This document shows, piece by piece, positions 1 to 6,817 of a stretch of 8,677 nucleotides of DNA; position 1 is the stretch's first letter; the number at the start of each line of letters is the position of its first letter. The DNA lies in contig CANJJP010000050.1 of NCBI GenBank assembly GCA_947474485.1, positions 1-8,677 of the forward strand. Reading direction: 5' to 3'. This DNA is from Bacteroidota bacterium (GTDB lineage Bacteria; Bacteroidota; Bacteroidia; B-17B0; Aurantibacillaceae). Below the pieces are notes generated by a model, which saw only the letters and a program-made list of their open reading frames with translations, did no database searches and was not told where the DNA came from. The translations under genes were made by a program, and so were the position numbers.

Positions 1-3000
1 ATTGTCAGATTCAAAAGCAATTAGTTTGATGTATGGATAAGTTGATGCACTAACATAATTTTGAAGATTAAGAATATCTAATGAATCTTTTCTAAAGGTT
101 GCAAGAGTATCTATTGCTCCGTTGATTGAAACACCAACAACTTTAATGTAAATACTATCAGTGTTATTTGTTTCATAACTCGAAAAGCGCCAATGAAATG
201 ATCTCCAATTTGTTGATGGACCAATTAGTTCAGATTGGATATAACCATTGTTCCATTTAGAAGAGAAGGTATCAGCTAGGGTTATTATTTCGGTATATCT
301 TTTTCCTAAAACTTCTTTTGCGTCGTTATGAGCAAATGATTTTTTTACCCCAGAAATAATGATGTTAGTTGTGTCAAGTTTTAGTTGGATACTATCAGAA
401 CCAATTTTATTAAACGCTTGAATTAAAGAAGGGGGGTAAGAACTACTTGGGTCAGTATTTCTACTATATGCTAGAACATGAGATCCATCTGGGATTATAT
501 TTAAAAAATCTTCCAAGCGTTGCATGTAGGCAGGAATATTCCCGCTGTTATTTTCACAAGCATTGGCCACACTGAAATCAAAAACTGTTCTACTATTAGG
601 TATGCAGGAGCAACTGTTGTATTGTGTTAACCAAACACTTCCAATTGGATTACCCACAGGAATTACAGTGTCTGATAAATAAGGCAACCCAGATATTGCG
701 TCAAATATTGCAAACGACCAACCTCTCTTGTCTCCACAAGAAAAAGTATTTTGCTGGCCATTGTTAAAATAATATGCGTTTTCAGCAAAATTTAAATAAG
801 GTGGACTAGGATCACCAACAGCACCTGTTTTACAAAAAATAGAGTTAACAGAGTTTTTAAATTCGAATTTACGAGCAGGCTTGTTGTATGCTACGTATTG
901 GTAAGTATTATTTTTAAATTGATGAAAATGCGCTTGCGACCAACCTGATTTGTTTAGGATAGTTTGGAATGAACTCTCTCTCCAACTTATTGCAGATTGA
1001 ATATTTGTGTCCTTTCCAATTCTCCAAAAATAAACTGTACTGTCATTATTTAGAAGCGTTAAATTGTAATTTATAATTCCTCCGCCCGAATTAATTGTTG
1101 TATTAACTAATGGATTTAAAAACAAATCATTTGTATCCACTTGTAAACGATAAGTTGTTATTGGTGCAAGTGGATCGGCTGTCGATGCTTTTAATGTGAT
1201 TGAGGATAAGTTAGGAACAACGGCGTAATTGTATGGGTAAACAGGATATACATCAGCACCTCTTATAAAAGCATTTATATAACCTGTTGTAGTGTTATTG
1301 TTTTCTGATAGTTCATTTACTTCGTTATAATAATCGATGTGGAAAAAGAACTTATTTAAGCCAATCCCATTAATTAAATCTTTAGCTATGTTAAATGAAA
1401 AATTACTTTGGTTGTTTGTTGCTTTTAGTGATTTATAAAAATATACACTATTTCCATTAGGTAAAATGCGCTGCGTATAAAAAACAATAGAATCATTAAT
1501 TGCCATTCCATTATTAGCATAATGAACAGATATTTTTACTGAATCGATTGATGTTTCAGTGTCGATTTCTATATCTGGATTAGTTAAAACAAAATCTGGT
1601 TTTCTTGTTGTAATTGGCTTTACAAATGGGTCGCCTTGCAAACTCATTTCTTGAACTGATATTTTTACAATGCTATCTCCAAGTGTAAAAGGGAGTGTTT
1701 CAGTATTAATTACAGAAGATTTTATTACATCACCATATGATTTTCCATAAAGAGTTTTAGCATAATTTTTATAAAATTGCTCAGTGTAATATTGAAGCGC
1801 ATAAGAAATACCTGTACTTACAGAAGCTAAAAAACCAATTGTTCCGTGATTGTCAGATAAAACAAATCGTTCGCTTGTTGAGATTACACCTGGTAGATGA
1901 TAATCTCCAGTATAACACGAATTGGAAATTAAAAATGGAAATCTTGGCGAATTATCAAAGCTTGTAGGTTCATTAATGTTTTGCTCAAACCCTTCAACAG
2001 AGCCATGTCCAAAGAATGTAAGTAAAGCAATTCCATTTTCAATTACATTTTTAATACTATCATTAGTGTTGATTCCTATAGGAGCTGTGGTGGTTTTTTT
2101 AAAAGTAAAAACATCCCCACCAAATAACGAATCTCTTAAAATGTTTTCGTTTGATTGCATGTATTGGTTAAAAATACTTTGCTCATAAGCATTGTTTCCG
2201 CCCACAAAATGCAAGGCTCTTTTTTGCCAAGCTTCACCGCCAATTTGACTTTCATGCAAAATAACTTTGTTAAGATAGTTTAATGCTGTTGAATCGTTAA
2301 GAACTGAAATTCTACCTGTAGGAATTGCCGGCGCTAATGAACTAGGATTTAATAAGCCTTGAGTAAGAAGGTTGTCGCAAGCAGGATATCCAAAGGAAGG
2401 GACCAAATTGTATCGACTCTTTGCGCTGTTGTTTGCTGTTGCTGTATTAAGTTCTTCTGGTTGATGAATTGATTTGCCTATTAAAAATAAATTTTTTGGA
2501 CTACTTGGGAAGTTGTCAAGTAAGAATCCACTAAATTTTTTAATTGCATTAGGATGCCTATTAACACCAAATGAAAATTGGTCTTCTAAATCCGCAATGT
2601 TAGCAAGTAAAACGTTTTGTGAGCCGCCAGCAGCGCTTCTTCTGTAGTTAGCATATTGATTAGCTGAGTTTAATAATAAAGAATGTGTAACGATAATATA
2701 TGCCGAGTCAATTGAAGATGATAGGTAGTTAACAAAACTACCAGTGCCATTAACTAGCGATAGGTTTACTGTGCTATCAAGTTTTGAATACGAACTAATT
2801 AAACATTTTTTATTACCCAAACTATTTGGAATTAATCCTTTTATTGTACTTGTATAACTAGATAGTGTAATCCACTTGTTATTTGTAAGGTCAATTAAAA
2901 TTGGCAAACTTCCGTTACGATTAAAGTTAGTTATTTCAACGAGCGATTTACTTTGTAAAGAAGCATCTGTAATGTACATTAATTGTTCATCTCGATTTAA

Positions 3001-3939
3001 TAAATCGTACCTGCTTGGAAAAGTTAATTTGTAATAGTGAACACCAAGTCGTGTTGAGTTTGCATCAAATTGAGGATTTGTTAAATTATTTAATTTAATA
3101 TTTAATACGCTCCCTATGCTTGTTCCAGTGAGTGCGAAATTGTTTTTAAAAGTTTTATAACCATCATAGTCATATGTAGCAAGGTTTTGCCAATTCCCTG
3201 CATTATCCTGGTATTCTATAGAGATATTATGATCAGGAAATATAAATGGATTCGACATCCCTGAATGTACTACAGATAAAAACGATGACGGACCAGTTGA
3301 TACAATAGTTGAAGTGTTAAATGAAACAGTGCTACTTTGTCCCATAGTAAAAACATTCGAAGCAAACCCCTCCCCAAGCGCATACCTCGGATCAGTTGAG
3401 CCTAAAGAGGTTTGAGGGCCAGCGTGATAGATGTTGTTGAATGCAATTACATCTTCTTTTATGAAATATTGACTGTTAGTAAAGGAATTAAAAGTAGTGT
3501 CAGTTTCAATTCCATAGCGTTTGTTTATAGTAGAGGAATTCCAAGTAAGAAATACTGCTGAAGTATCATTAATAACACTGTAGTAAGGGTTAGCAATAAA
3601 ATTTCCGTAATAGAATAATGTGGAATCATCTTTGCCAGTGTTTTTTTCTGCATAAAAAATTAAATAGTCACTAGTGTTAAACACTTCATCCGATTCGCCT
3701 TCAATTAAAACTGGCAATTCAATACCTTTTTGAAATAATTGAATGCTTTTTGGGTTAATTGTATTTATTGGAACGCCAGCAGAAATAAGTTTCGAATAGT
3801 TTAATTTATATAAACCAGTTTTTGAAATCGGAATTTTATAATAAGTTTGGTTATGATTTATCCACTCATTATTATAAGTTTGAGCTTTTACTGAAATAGT
3901 AAAGAAAAATAATATAATAATAAAAAGTAAATTCTTCAT
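1..3939 (-). CDS. porU2: PorU2-like type IX secretion C25 (gingipain-fold) protein, 3' end outside window
   Basis: The frame is open from ATG at 3939 to position 1, giving 1313 residues without a stop; the C-terminus is missing. Residues 1-20 form a signal peptide (MKNLLFIIILFFF, then SVKA/Q). The N-terminal part (about 30-400) is beta-rich, followed by the gingipain-like C25 domain (about 400-775). Its catalytic pair is intact: His645 in FFGHGS and Cys675 in LISNSCYTG. The fold ends with the usual QGDP motif (769-771). Then come a CARDB-like Ig domain (about 780-880, ending LSENNN), an FN3-like domain (about 898-985), a GWSQAHFHQF motif at 999 and a possible ILEI/PANDER-like region (about 1138-1205). 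This order and size fit T9SS PorU2-type proteins, relatives of the PorU sortase that removes C-terminal sorting domains at the outer membrane. Function as a sortase rather than a secreted protease is inferred. It has its own candidate promoter at 3964-3971. Confidence 0.87.
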   Translation of the reverse strand, partial: MKNLLFIIILFFFTISVKAQTYNNEWINHNQTYYKIPISKTGLYKLNYSKLISAGVPINTINPKSIQLFQKGIELPVLIEGESDEVFNTSDYLIFYAEKNTGKDDSTLFYYGNFIANPYYSVINDTSAVFLTWNSSTINKRYGIETDTTFNSFTNSQYFIKEDVIAFNNIYHAGPQTSLGSTDPRYALGEGFASNVFTMGQSSTVSFNTSTIVSTGPSSFLSVVHSGMSNPFIFPDHNISIEYQDNAGNWQNLATYDYDGYKTFKNNFALTGTSIGSVLNIKLNNLTNPQFDANSTRLGVHYYKLTFPSRYDLLNRDEQLMYITDASLQSKSLVEITNFNRNGSLPILIDLTNNKWITLSSYTSTIKGLIPNSLGNKKCLISSYSKLDSTVNLSLVNGTGSFVNYLSSSIDSAYIIVTHSLLLNSANQYANYRRSAAGGSQNVLLANIADLEDQFSFGVNRHPNAIKKFSGFLLDNFPSSPKNLFLIGKSIHQPEELNTATANNSAKSRYNLVPSFGYPACDNLLTQGLLNPSSLAPAIPTGRISVLNDSTALNYLNKVILHESQIGGEAWQKRALHFVGGNNAYEQSIFNQYMQSNENILRDSLFGGDVFTFKKTTTAPIGINTNDSIKNVIENGIALLTFFGHGSVEGFEQNINEPTSFDNSPRFPFLISNSCYTGDYHLPGVISTSERFVLSDNHGTIGFLASVSTGISYALQYYTEQFYKNYAKTLYGKSYGDVIKSSVINTETLPFTLGDSIVKISVQEMSLQGDPFVKPITTRKPDFVLTNPDIEIDTETSIDSVKISVHYANNGMAINDSIVFYTQRILPNGNSVYFYKSLKATNNQSNFSFNIAKDLINGIGLNKFFFHIDYYNEVNELSENNNTTTGYINAFIRGADVYPVYPYNYAVVPNLSSITLKASTADPLAPITTYRLQVDTNDLFLNPLVNTTINSGGGIINYNLTLLNNDSTVYFWRIGKDTNIQSAISWRESSFQTILNKSGWSQAHFHQFKNNTYQYVAYNKPARKFEFKNSVNSIFCKTGAVGDPSPPYLNFAENAYYFNNGQQNTFSCGDKRGWSFAIFDAISGLPYLSDTVIPVGNPIGSVWLTQYNSCSCIPNSRTVFDFSVANACENNSGNIPAYMQRLEDFLNIIPDGSHVLAYSRNTDPSSSYPPSLIQAFNKIGSDSIQLKLDTTNIIISGVKKSFAHNDAKEVLGKRYTEIITLADTFSSKWNNGYIQSELIGPSTNWRSFHWRFSSYETNNTDSIYIKVVGVSINGAIDTLATFRKDSLDILNLQNYVSASTYPYIKLIAFESDN

Positions 3940-3963
3940 TGTAAATCGATAAAACGCGTAATT

Positions 3964-3971
3964 CAAAGATA
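3964..3971 (-). promoter_or_regulatory. Candidate Bacteroidota -7 element upstream of porU2-like gene
   Basis: On the minus strand this reads TATCTTTG, an exact match to the TAnnTTTG -7 consensus of Bacteroidota sigma-A promoters. It ends 25 nt before the ATG at 3939, close to the 22-nt spacing of the other two elements found here. No good TTTG -33 box was seen at 17-23 nt upstream, so it is supported by one box and position only. It would let the large gene be transcribed independently of the acetyltransferase gene 84 nt upstream. Confidence 0.5.
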
Positions 3972-4023
3972 CTGATTTATCTTTTAAAACGACATCGAAT
4001 TGAAAAAGCAATTTGTTTAAACT

Positions 4024-4659
4024 TTATACTACTTTTTTAGCTGGGCAACCAACATAAACACCCTCTTCAACGATGGATTTAATAACAGTTGACCCAGCTC
4101 CAATTGTTACATTTTCACAGATACTTAATCCGTCAGCTATTACGCAGCTACTTCCTGCAAAAACTGAGCTACCCAATTTTACAGTTCCATTTAAAGTTAC
4201 TTTTGTTGAAATATGACAATGGTCACCAATTTCAACATCATGTTCGATTAATGATTGCGTATTTAAAATGCAATTTACACCAACTTTAGCACCAGCATTA
4301 ACTATTGCCCCGTGCATAACAATCGTTCCTTCGCCAATAGCTGAGTGTTTCGAAACATGGCTAAGAGGTGATTTAATAACAGGCAACTTAAGATTTAGCG
4401 ATTTTAATTTGGAGTAAGTTTGTTTTCTGAATGTGTTATTTTTCCCTTGTCCAAAAGTGATAAAGAAATTGTTAGTTGATTTACTCAATTCTTCAATATC
4501 ATCGTCACATCCAATTATTGCATAGCCTAATACTTTTGCCCCAATTTTTTCTTTTACATCAATTATACCTAGTATTTCATATCTATTTTCTTGCTCAATT
4601 ACATCTATAACAGATTTACAATGTCCGCCACCACCTATGAGTATGATTTTTTCTTGCAT
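4024..4659 (-). CDS. NeuD/PglD-family sugar acetyltransferase (left-handed beta-helix)
   Basis: This 211-aa protein has the two-part layout of NeuD/PglD/VioB enzymes, which use acetyl-CoA to acetylate a sugar, typically the 4-amino group of a UDP-amino-dideoxy sugar or sialic acid. An N-terminal Rossmann-like domain opens with IIIGGGGHCKS-type sequence (GGGG at 9-12, His13) that binds the nucleotide-sugar side. Hexapeptide repeats of the left-handed helix run from about 105 to 205 (IGEG, VGVN, IGDH, LGSS, IGAG). His140 in LIEHD matches the catalytic base of PglD, and His149 matches a conserved acetyl-CoA-side His. The length is normal for the family. The gene starts 7 nt after the preceding small secreted-protein gene, so it is probably the last gene of that operon. 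No nucleotide-sugar synthesis genes lie nearby, so the substrate is unknown. It sits directly upstream of the PorU2-like gene. Confidence 0.9.
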   Translation of the reverse strand: MQEKIILIGGGGHCKSVIDVIEQENRYEILGIIDVKEKIGAKVLGYAIIGCDDDIEELSKSTNNFFITFGQGKNNTFRKQTYSKLKSLNLKLPVIKSPLSHVSKHSAIGEGTIVMHGAIVNAGAKVGVNCILNTQSLIEHDVEIGDHCHISTKVTLNGTVKLGSSVFAGSSCVIADGLSICENVTIGAGSTVIKSIVEEGVYVGCPAKKVV

Positions 4660-4666
4660 AATTGTT

Positions 4667-5086
4667 TTACTGCTTTTTTAGTTCTTGCTTTATTTTGCAA
4701 TCTGGAAATTGAACTTCAATAACATCTGGCAACCTCACTACATTCCCAAATTCATCTTCCGCCATTATTTTAGTGAAAAATATTTTTTTCGCTTCTTTGA
4801 GTTTTTTCAATTCATTTAGCATCTCAGGTGTAAGGGATTCGCTATATGAAATCATCATTTTAATTTTTTTGTTGCTTATTCTATAGTGCAATTCAAATGA
4901 CTTTACTGCGTGATTAACCACATTTCCATATTTGTCTTGTGCAGTAAGTTTAAATTCTACATTATCATAGCTCGCTTTTGCTAAATTAGATTCTTTTCTA
5001 ATCGTAATTTTTTGAGGCTCTTCCTGTGAAAAAACTGGAGAAATAGCCGCTAATAGTAAAATAATTATGAAGAGTTGTTTTGTCAT
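4667..5086 (-). CDS. Small secreted protein resembling the GldM C-terminal domain
   Basis: A 139-aa protein with a clear signal peptide (MTKQLFIIILLLAAISPVFS, cleavage before QEE), so it acts in the periplasm or outside. ATG at 5086 was chosen; a TTG one codon upstream is less likely. The mature part is about 119 residues with no membrane segment. The segment from about 62 to 130 (V-SFELHYR, then LTPEMLNELKKLKEAKKIFFTKI, then DEFGNVVRLPDVIEVQF, described piecewise) follows the pattern of the last domain of GldM/PorM: a strand, a short helix with a lysine-rich LKxxKKIFF core, then a xDGxxRxLxPI-like turn. DKYGNVV and DEFGNVV recur, suggesting two related Ig-like strands. GldM homology is inference from pattern. 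The gene lies 6 nt after the TPR gene and 7 nt before the acetyltransferase gene, which strongly suggests one operon. Confidence 0.8.
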   Translation of the reverse strand: MTKQLFIIILLLAAISPVFSQEEPQKITIRKESNLAKASYDNVEFKLTAQDKYGNVVNHAVKSFELHYRISNKKIKMMISYSESLTPEMLNELKKLKEAKKIFFTKIMAEDEFGNVVRLPDVIEVQFPDCKIKQELKKQ

Positions 5087-5092
5087 CAATAA

Positions 5093-6166
5093 TTATTTAG
5101 TTGGCTTCTTCTCTTTTTGTGCATTTTTCTCATGCGATTTCATGTACTTTATATTATCGCAATTAGTTGCCATTTCAGCAGCTTCTTCGTATCCTTTAGC
5201 GTTTGCTGATTTGTAATAGGTGCATGCATCAATAAGATCTTCATCCTGCTTATCTAAAATTACAGCAACTCTATAATCAAGCTTACCATCTGTAGGTTTT
5301 AGTTTGATACAATTTTTTAAATCAAAAATTGCTGAACTCCACATTTCTTTTTGTTCTGCTAAATCAGCTCTTAGCAAGTAAGCTTCGTATAAGGATGGTT
5401 TTAATTTCAAACACTCATTTAAGTCATTCATTGCCGAATCTGGTTGATTTAATTTTTGATAGGCCAATGCTCTAGAATAGTAAGATTTGTAATCTTTTTT
5501 ACTCAAACTAACTGCGTTATTTAACGATTTTAGCGCCCCATTATAATCTCCTTTGCCCATTAATGATTTTCCTTTTTCGCCATGTATGTAGCCAGAATCA
5601 GGAAGTATTTTTAAGGCCTGATCAAGTTTAACTAAAGCCTCATCATATTTTTTCATGTTATTACTTGTAATCGCTTCTTTTGCTAACACAATTGCTTCAT
5701 TATTGCAAAAACAATCTTTATGAGCTTGGCCAGCAACTTCACTTCCTTTTATTGCTTCCGTTTTCATTCCAATGCAGCCCTCTGTTTTTTTGCCCGCTTG
5801 AAATTTATCAAATGCTTTAAGTCCCTTTGCGTTAACGTTACTGCTATCTAAAATGAATATTTTTTCTAAATCAGCGCGCATTACAGTAATGTTTTTTGTG
5901 TAGTACGAGCAAATTGCTCTTTTTTCGTAAGGCTCGATTAGGTATTTTTTACCTTCTGGTATGGATGATTTCGATGCAATTAACTTATCTACTTCGGGAG
6001 ATACAATTTTTATTGCAGCTTCGAAATCCATTATAGCCAAACTATAACTTTTAATCTTATATTTTTGATTGCCGCTATCAATTGCCTTTTTAAATTCGGC
6101 CGTTTGACCAAAAATAAGATTAGAAATGATTATAAAAAGTGAGCTAAATAAATAATTTTTTTTCAT
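5093..6166 (-). CDS. Secreted tetratricopeptide repeat (TPR) protein
   Basis: A 357-aa protein starting at ATG 6166, where a signal peptide begins (MKKNYLFSSLFIIISNLIFG, cleavage before QTAEF). An in-frame TTG 11 codons upstream would put charged residues ahead of the signal and overlap the promoter element. TPR-like helix pairs are seen at about 25-60 and 75-112. A stronger run lies at about 168-310 (for example YDEALVKLDQALKILPD, GDYNGALKSLNNAVSL, DSAMNDLNECLKLKPS, SSAIFDLKNCIKLKP). Between the two blocks is a Cys-containing insert (C131, C152, C154). The C-terminus carries DACTYYKSANAKGYEEAAEM with Cys313 and Cys336, a Sel1-like ending common in Bacteroidota TPR proteins. There is no lipobox Cys at the cleavage site, so it is probably soluble periplasmic. 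TPRs mediate protein-protein contacts; the partner is unknown. It is the first gene of the unit running to the acetyltransferase. Confidence 0.87.
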   Translation of the reverse strand: MKKNYLFSSLFIIISNLIFGQTAEFKKAIDSGNQKYKIKSYSLAIMDFEAAIKIVSPEVDKLIASKSSIPEGKKYLIEPYEKRAICSYYTKNITVMRADLEKIFILDSSNVNAKGLKAFDKFQAGKKTEGCIGMKTEAIKGSEVAGQAHKDCFCNNEAIVLAKEAITSNNMKKYDEALVKLDQALKILPDSGYIHGEKGKSLMGKGDYNGALKSLNNAVSLSKKDYKSYYSRALAYQKLNQPDSAMNDLNECLKLKPSLYEAYLLRADLAEQKEMWSSAIFDLKNCIKLKPTDGKLDYRVAVILDKQDEDLIDACTYYKSANAKGYEEAAEMATNCDNIKYMKSHEKNAQKEKKPTK

Positions 6167-6187
6167 GACCAAAGTTTTGATTTTTAA

Positions 6188-6216
6188 CAAATTTAGCAAA
6201 ACATATCAAATACAAA
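6188..6216 (-). promoter_or_regulatory. Candidate Bacteroidota promoter (-33 TTTG / -7 TAAATTTG) of the TPR operon
   Basis: On the minus strand TTTG (6216-6213) is followed by a 17-nt spacer and TAAATTTG (6195-6188). Both boxes match the Bacteroidota -33 TTTG and -7 TAnnTTTG consensus. The -7 box ends 22 nt before the ATG at 6166. It lies in the 101-bp gap after tatA, so the TPR, GldM-like and acetyltransferase genes are probably transcribed from here. It is the best two-box match in the window. Confidence 0.6.
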
Positions 6217-6267
6217 GCCAAAAATACATTTGTATCTTATTTCAATGAAAAAATGGGAGATTTTCGA

Positions 6268-6585
6268 TTATTTTTCGATGTCTTTTTTTATCTCTTTAAC
6301 TTCAGCATCAAACTCATTCGTTTGTGCCTGCCAGTTTTGACGAACTTGTTGAGCTTGCTCTTCAACAACACGGGTATTGTTATTTATTTCGTTTTTTATA
6401 TCATTAGCATGAGATTGTATGTCTCGCTGTATACCACTTGTAGCGTCTTTAAACTCTCTGATGCTTTTGCCAAGTGTACGTGCAATGTTAGGAACACCTT
6501 TTCCACCAAATAGTAAAAGTATTACTAGCACTACTAAAACAACTTCACCTCCGCCAAGGTTTAAAAATAATAGAACAAATTGCAT
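6268..6585 (-). CDS. tatA: Sec-independent protein translocase subunit TatA
   Basis: A 105-aa TatA/Hcf106-family protein, the pore-forming component of the twin-arginine system that exports folded proteins across the inner membrane. It has the full family layout: a short periplasmic N-terminus with polar Glu14 in NLGGGE, one membrane span (about 13-27), the FGGKGVP hinge (26-32), then an amphipathic helix with ARTLGKSIREF (35-45). The tail (about 50-105) is polar, rich in Gln, Asn and Glu, and probably helical or coiled coil; it is longer than in many TatA proteins. ATG at 6585 was chosen over the TTG one codon upstream. That ATG overlaps the TGA of the upstream microprotein gene by one base, implying translational coupling. 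tatC is not in the window. Confidence 0.95.
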   Translation of the reverse strand: MQFVLLFLNLGGGEVVLVVLVILLLFGGKGVPNIARTLGKSIREFKDATSGIQRDIQSHANDIKNEINNNTRVVEEQAQQVRQNWQAQTNEFDAEVKEIKKDIEK

Positions 6586-6692
6586 CAAAAATCTTTACTT
6601 TTAAAAAACTTTATCAAAGTATACACTCCAATAAAAAAAATCAGCGCAACTATTGTAATAACAAAAAACTCAGAAAGTCCAAATTCATACAT
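6585..6692 (-). CDS. 35-aa single-span membrane microprotein coupled to tatA
   Basis: A short open frame encodes MYEFGLSEFFVITIVALIFF followed by IGVYTLIKFFKSKDF. It consists of a brief N-terminus with Glu8, one hydrophobic span (about 9-26) and a lysine-rich cytoplasmic-type end, giving a predicted N-out topology. Its TGA (6587-6585) overlaps the tatA ATG (6585-6583) by one base in a TGATG junction. An alternative ATG at 6710 gives 41 aa. The ATG at 6692 is preferred because it lies 22 nt from a TAnnTTTG element, the same distance as for the TPR gene, while the 6710 ATG would lie before the expected transcript start. The GLSExxVIxIVALIFF stretch resembles the TatA N-terminus but lacks the FGP hinge and amphipathic helix. 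Function unknown; it may be a small Tat-related or unrelated membrane peptide. Confidence 0.6.
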   Translation of the reverse strand: MYEFGLSEFFVITIVALIFFIGVYTLIKFFKSKDF

Positions 6693-6817
6693 TGTGTCTT
6701 CATTGTGCATGGACAAATGTACTAAATATTAGGCATGTGTTTTAAAGAAAAACGATTATTTTATTAATTGTTGTGGAATTTTCTGGGTACTTACATCAAA
6801 AGGTAAAATTAAGCAAC
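6693..6817. other. Divergent intergenic region
   Basis: These 125 bp separate the minus-strand microprotein-tatA unit from the plus-strand Cys4 membrane protein. They hold the minus-strand TACATTTG element. On the plus strand only a weak arrangement was seen: TTG at 6768, 17 nt, then TACTTACA ending 23 nt before the ATG at 6818. The second box departs from consensus in its last three bases. No inverted repeat or operator-like site stood out. Confidence 0.6.
6714..6721 (-). promoter_or_regulatory. Candidate -7 element for the microprotein-tatA unit
   Basis: The minus strand reads TACATTTG, an exact TAnnTTTG match, ending 22 nt before the ATG at 6692 and 4 nt before the alternative ATG at 6710. 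The spacing favours 6692 as the start. No convincing TTTG was seen at the -33 position. It lies in the divergent intergenic region shared with the plus-strand genes. Confidence 0.45.

Noticed and set aside
1922..2188. 88-aa plus-strand open frame
   Set aside because: It lies fully inside the minus-strand C25 catalytic region, opposite the codons for GHGS and NSC, and shows no recognisable domain; it is a shadow.
3996..4015. Imperfect hairpin (7-bp stem with one wobble, 6-nt loop) after the acetyltransferase stop, considered as a terminator
   Set aside because: The stem is AT-rich and weak, and no T-run follows directly on the minus strand.
4015..4022. GTTTAAAC palindrome beside the acetyltransferase stop
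   Set aside because: Eight AT-rich bases are expected by chance in this composition and there is no second copy nearby.
4089..4289. 66-aa plus-strand open frame opposite the acetyltransferase
   Set aside because: Leu/His/Gln-rich translation typical of antisense to hexapeptide repeats; the minus-strand protein has clear catalytic motifs.
6167..6199. Extended TPR-protein N-terminus from TTG at 6199
   Set aside because: It would place 11 residues before an excellent signal peptide and begin inside the promoter region.
6253..6604. Two plus-strand open frames (86 and 61 aa) opposite tatA
   Set aside because: Both are antisense to a confident TatA with all family motifs.
6768..6795. Possible plus-strand promoter TTG-N17-TACTTACA for the Cys4 gene
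   Set aside because: Spacing to the ATG is right, but the second box mismatches the consensus at its last three bases, so it is not listed as a feature.
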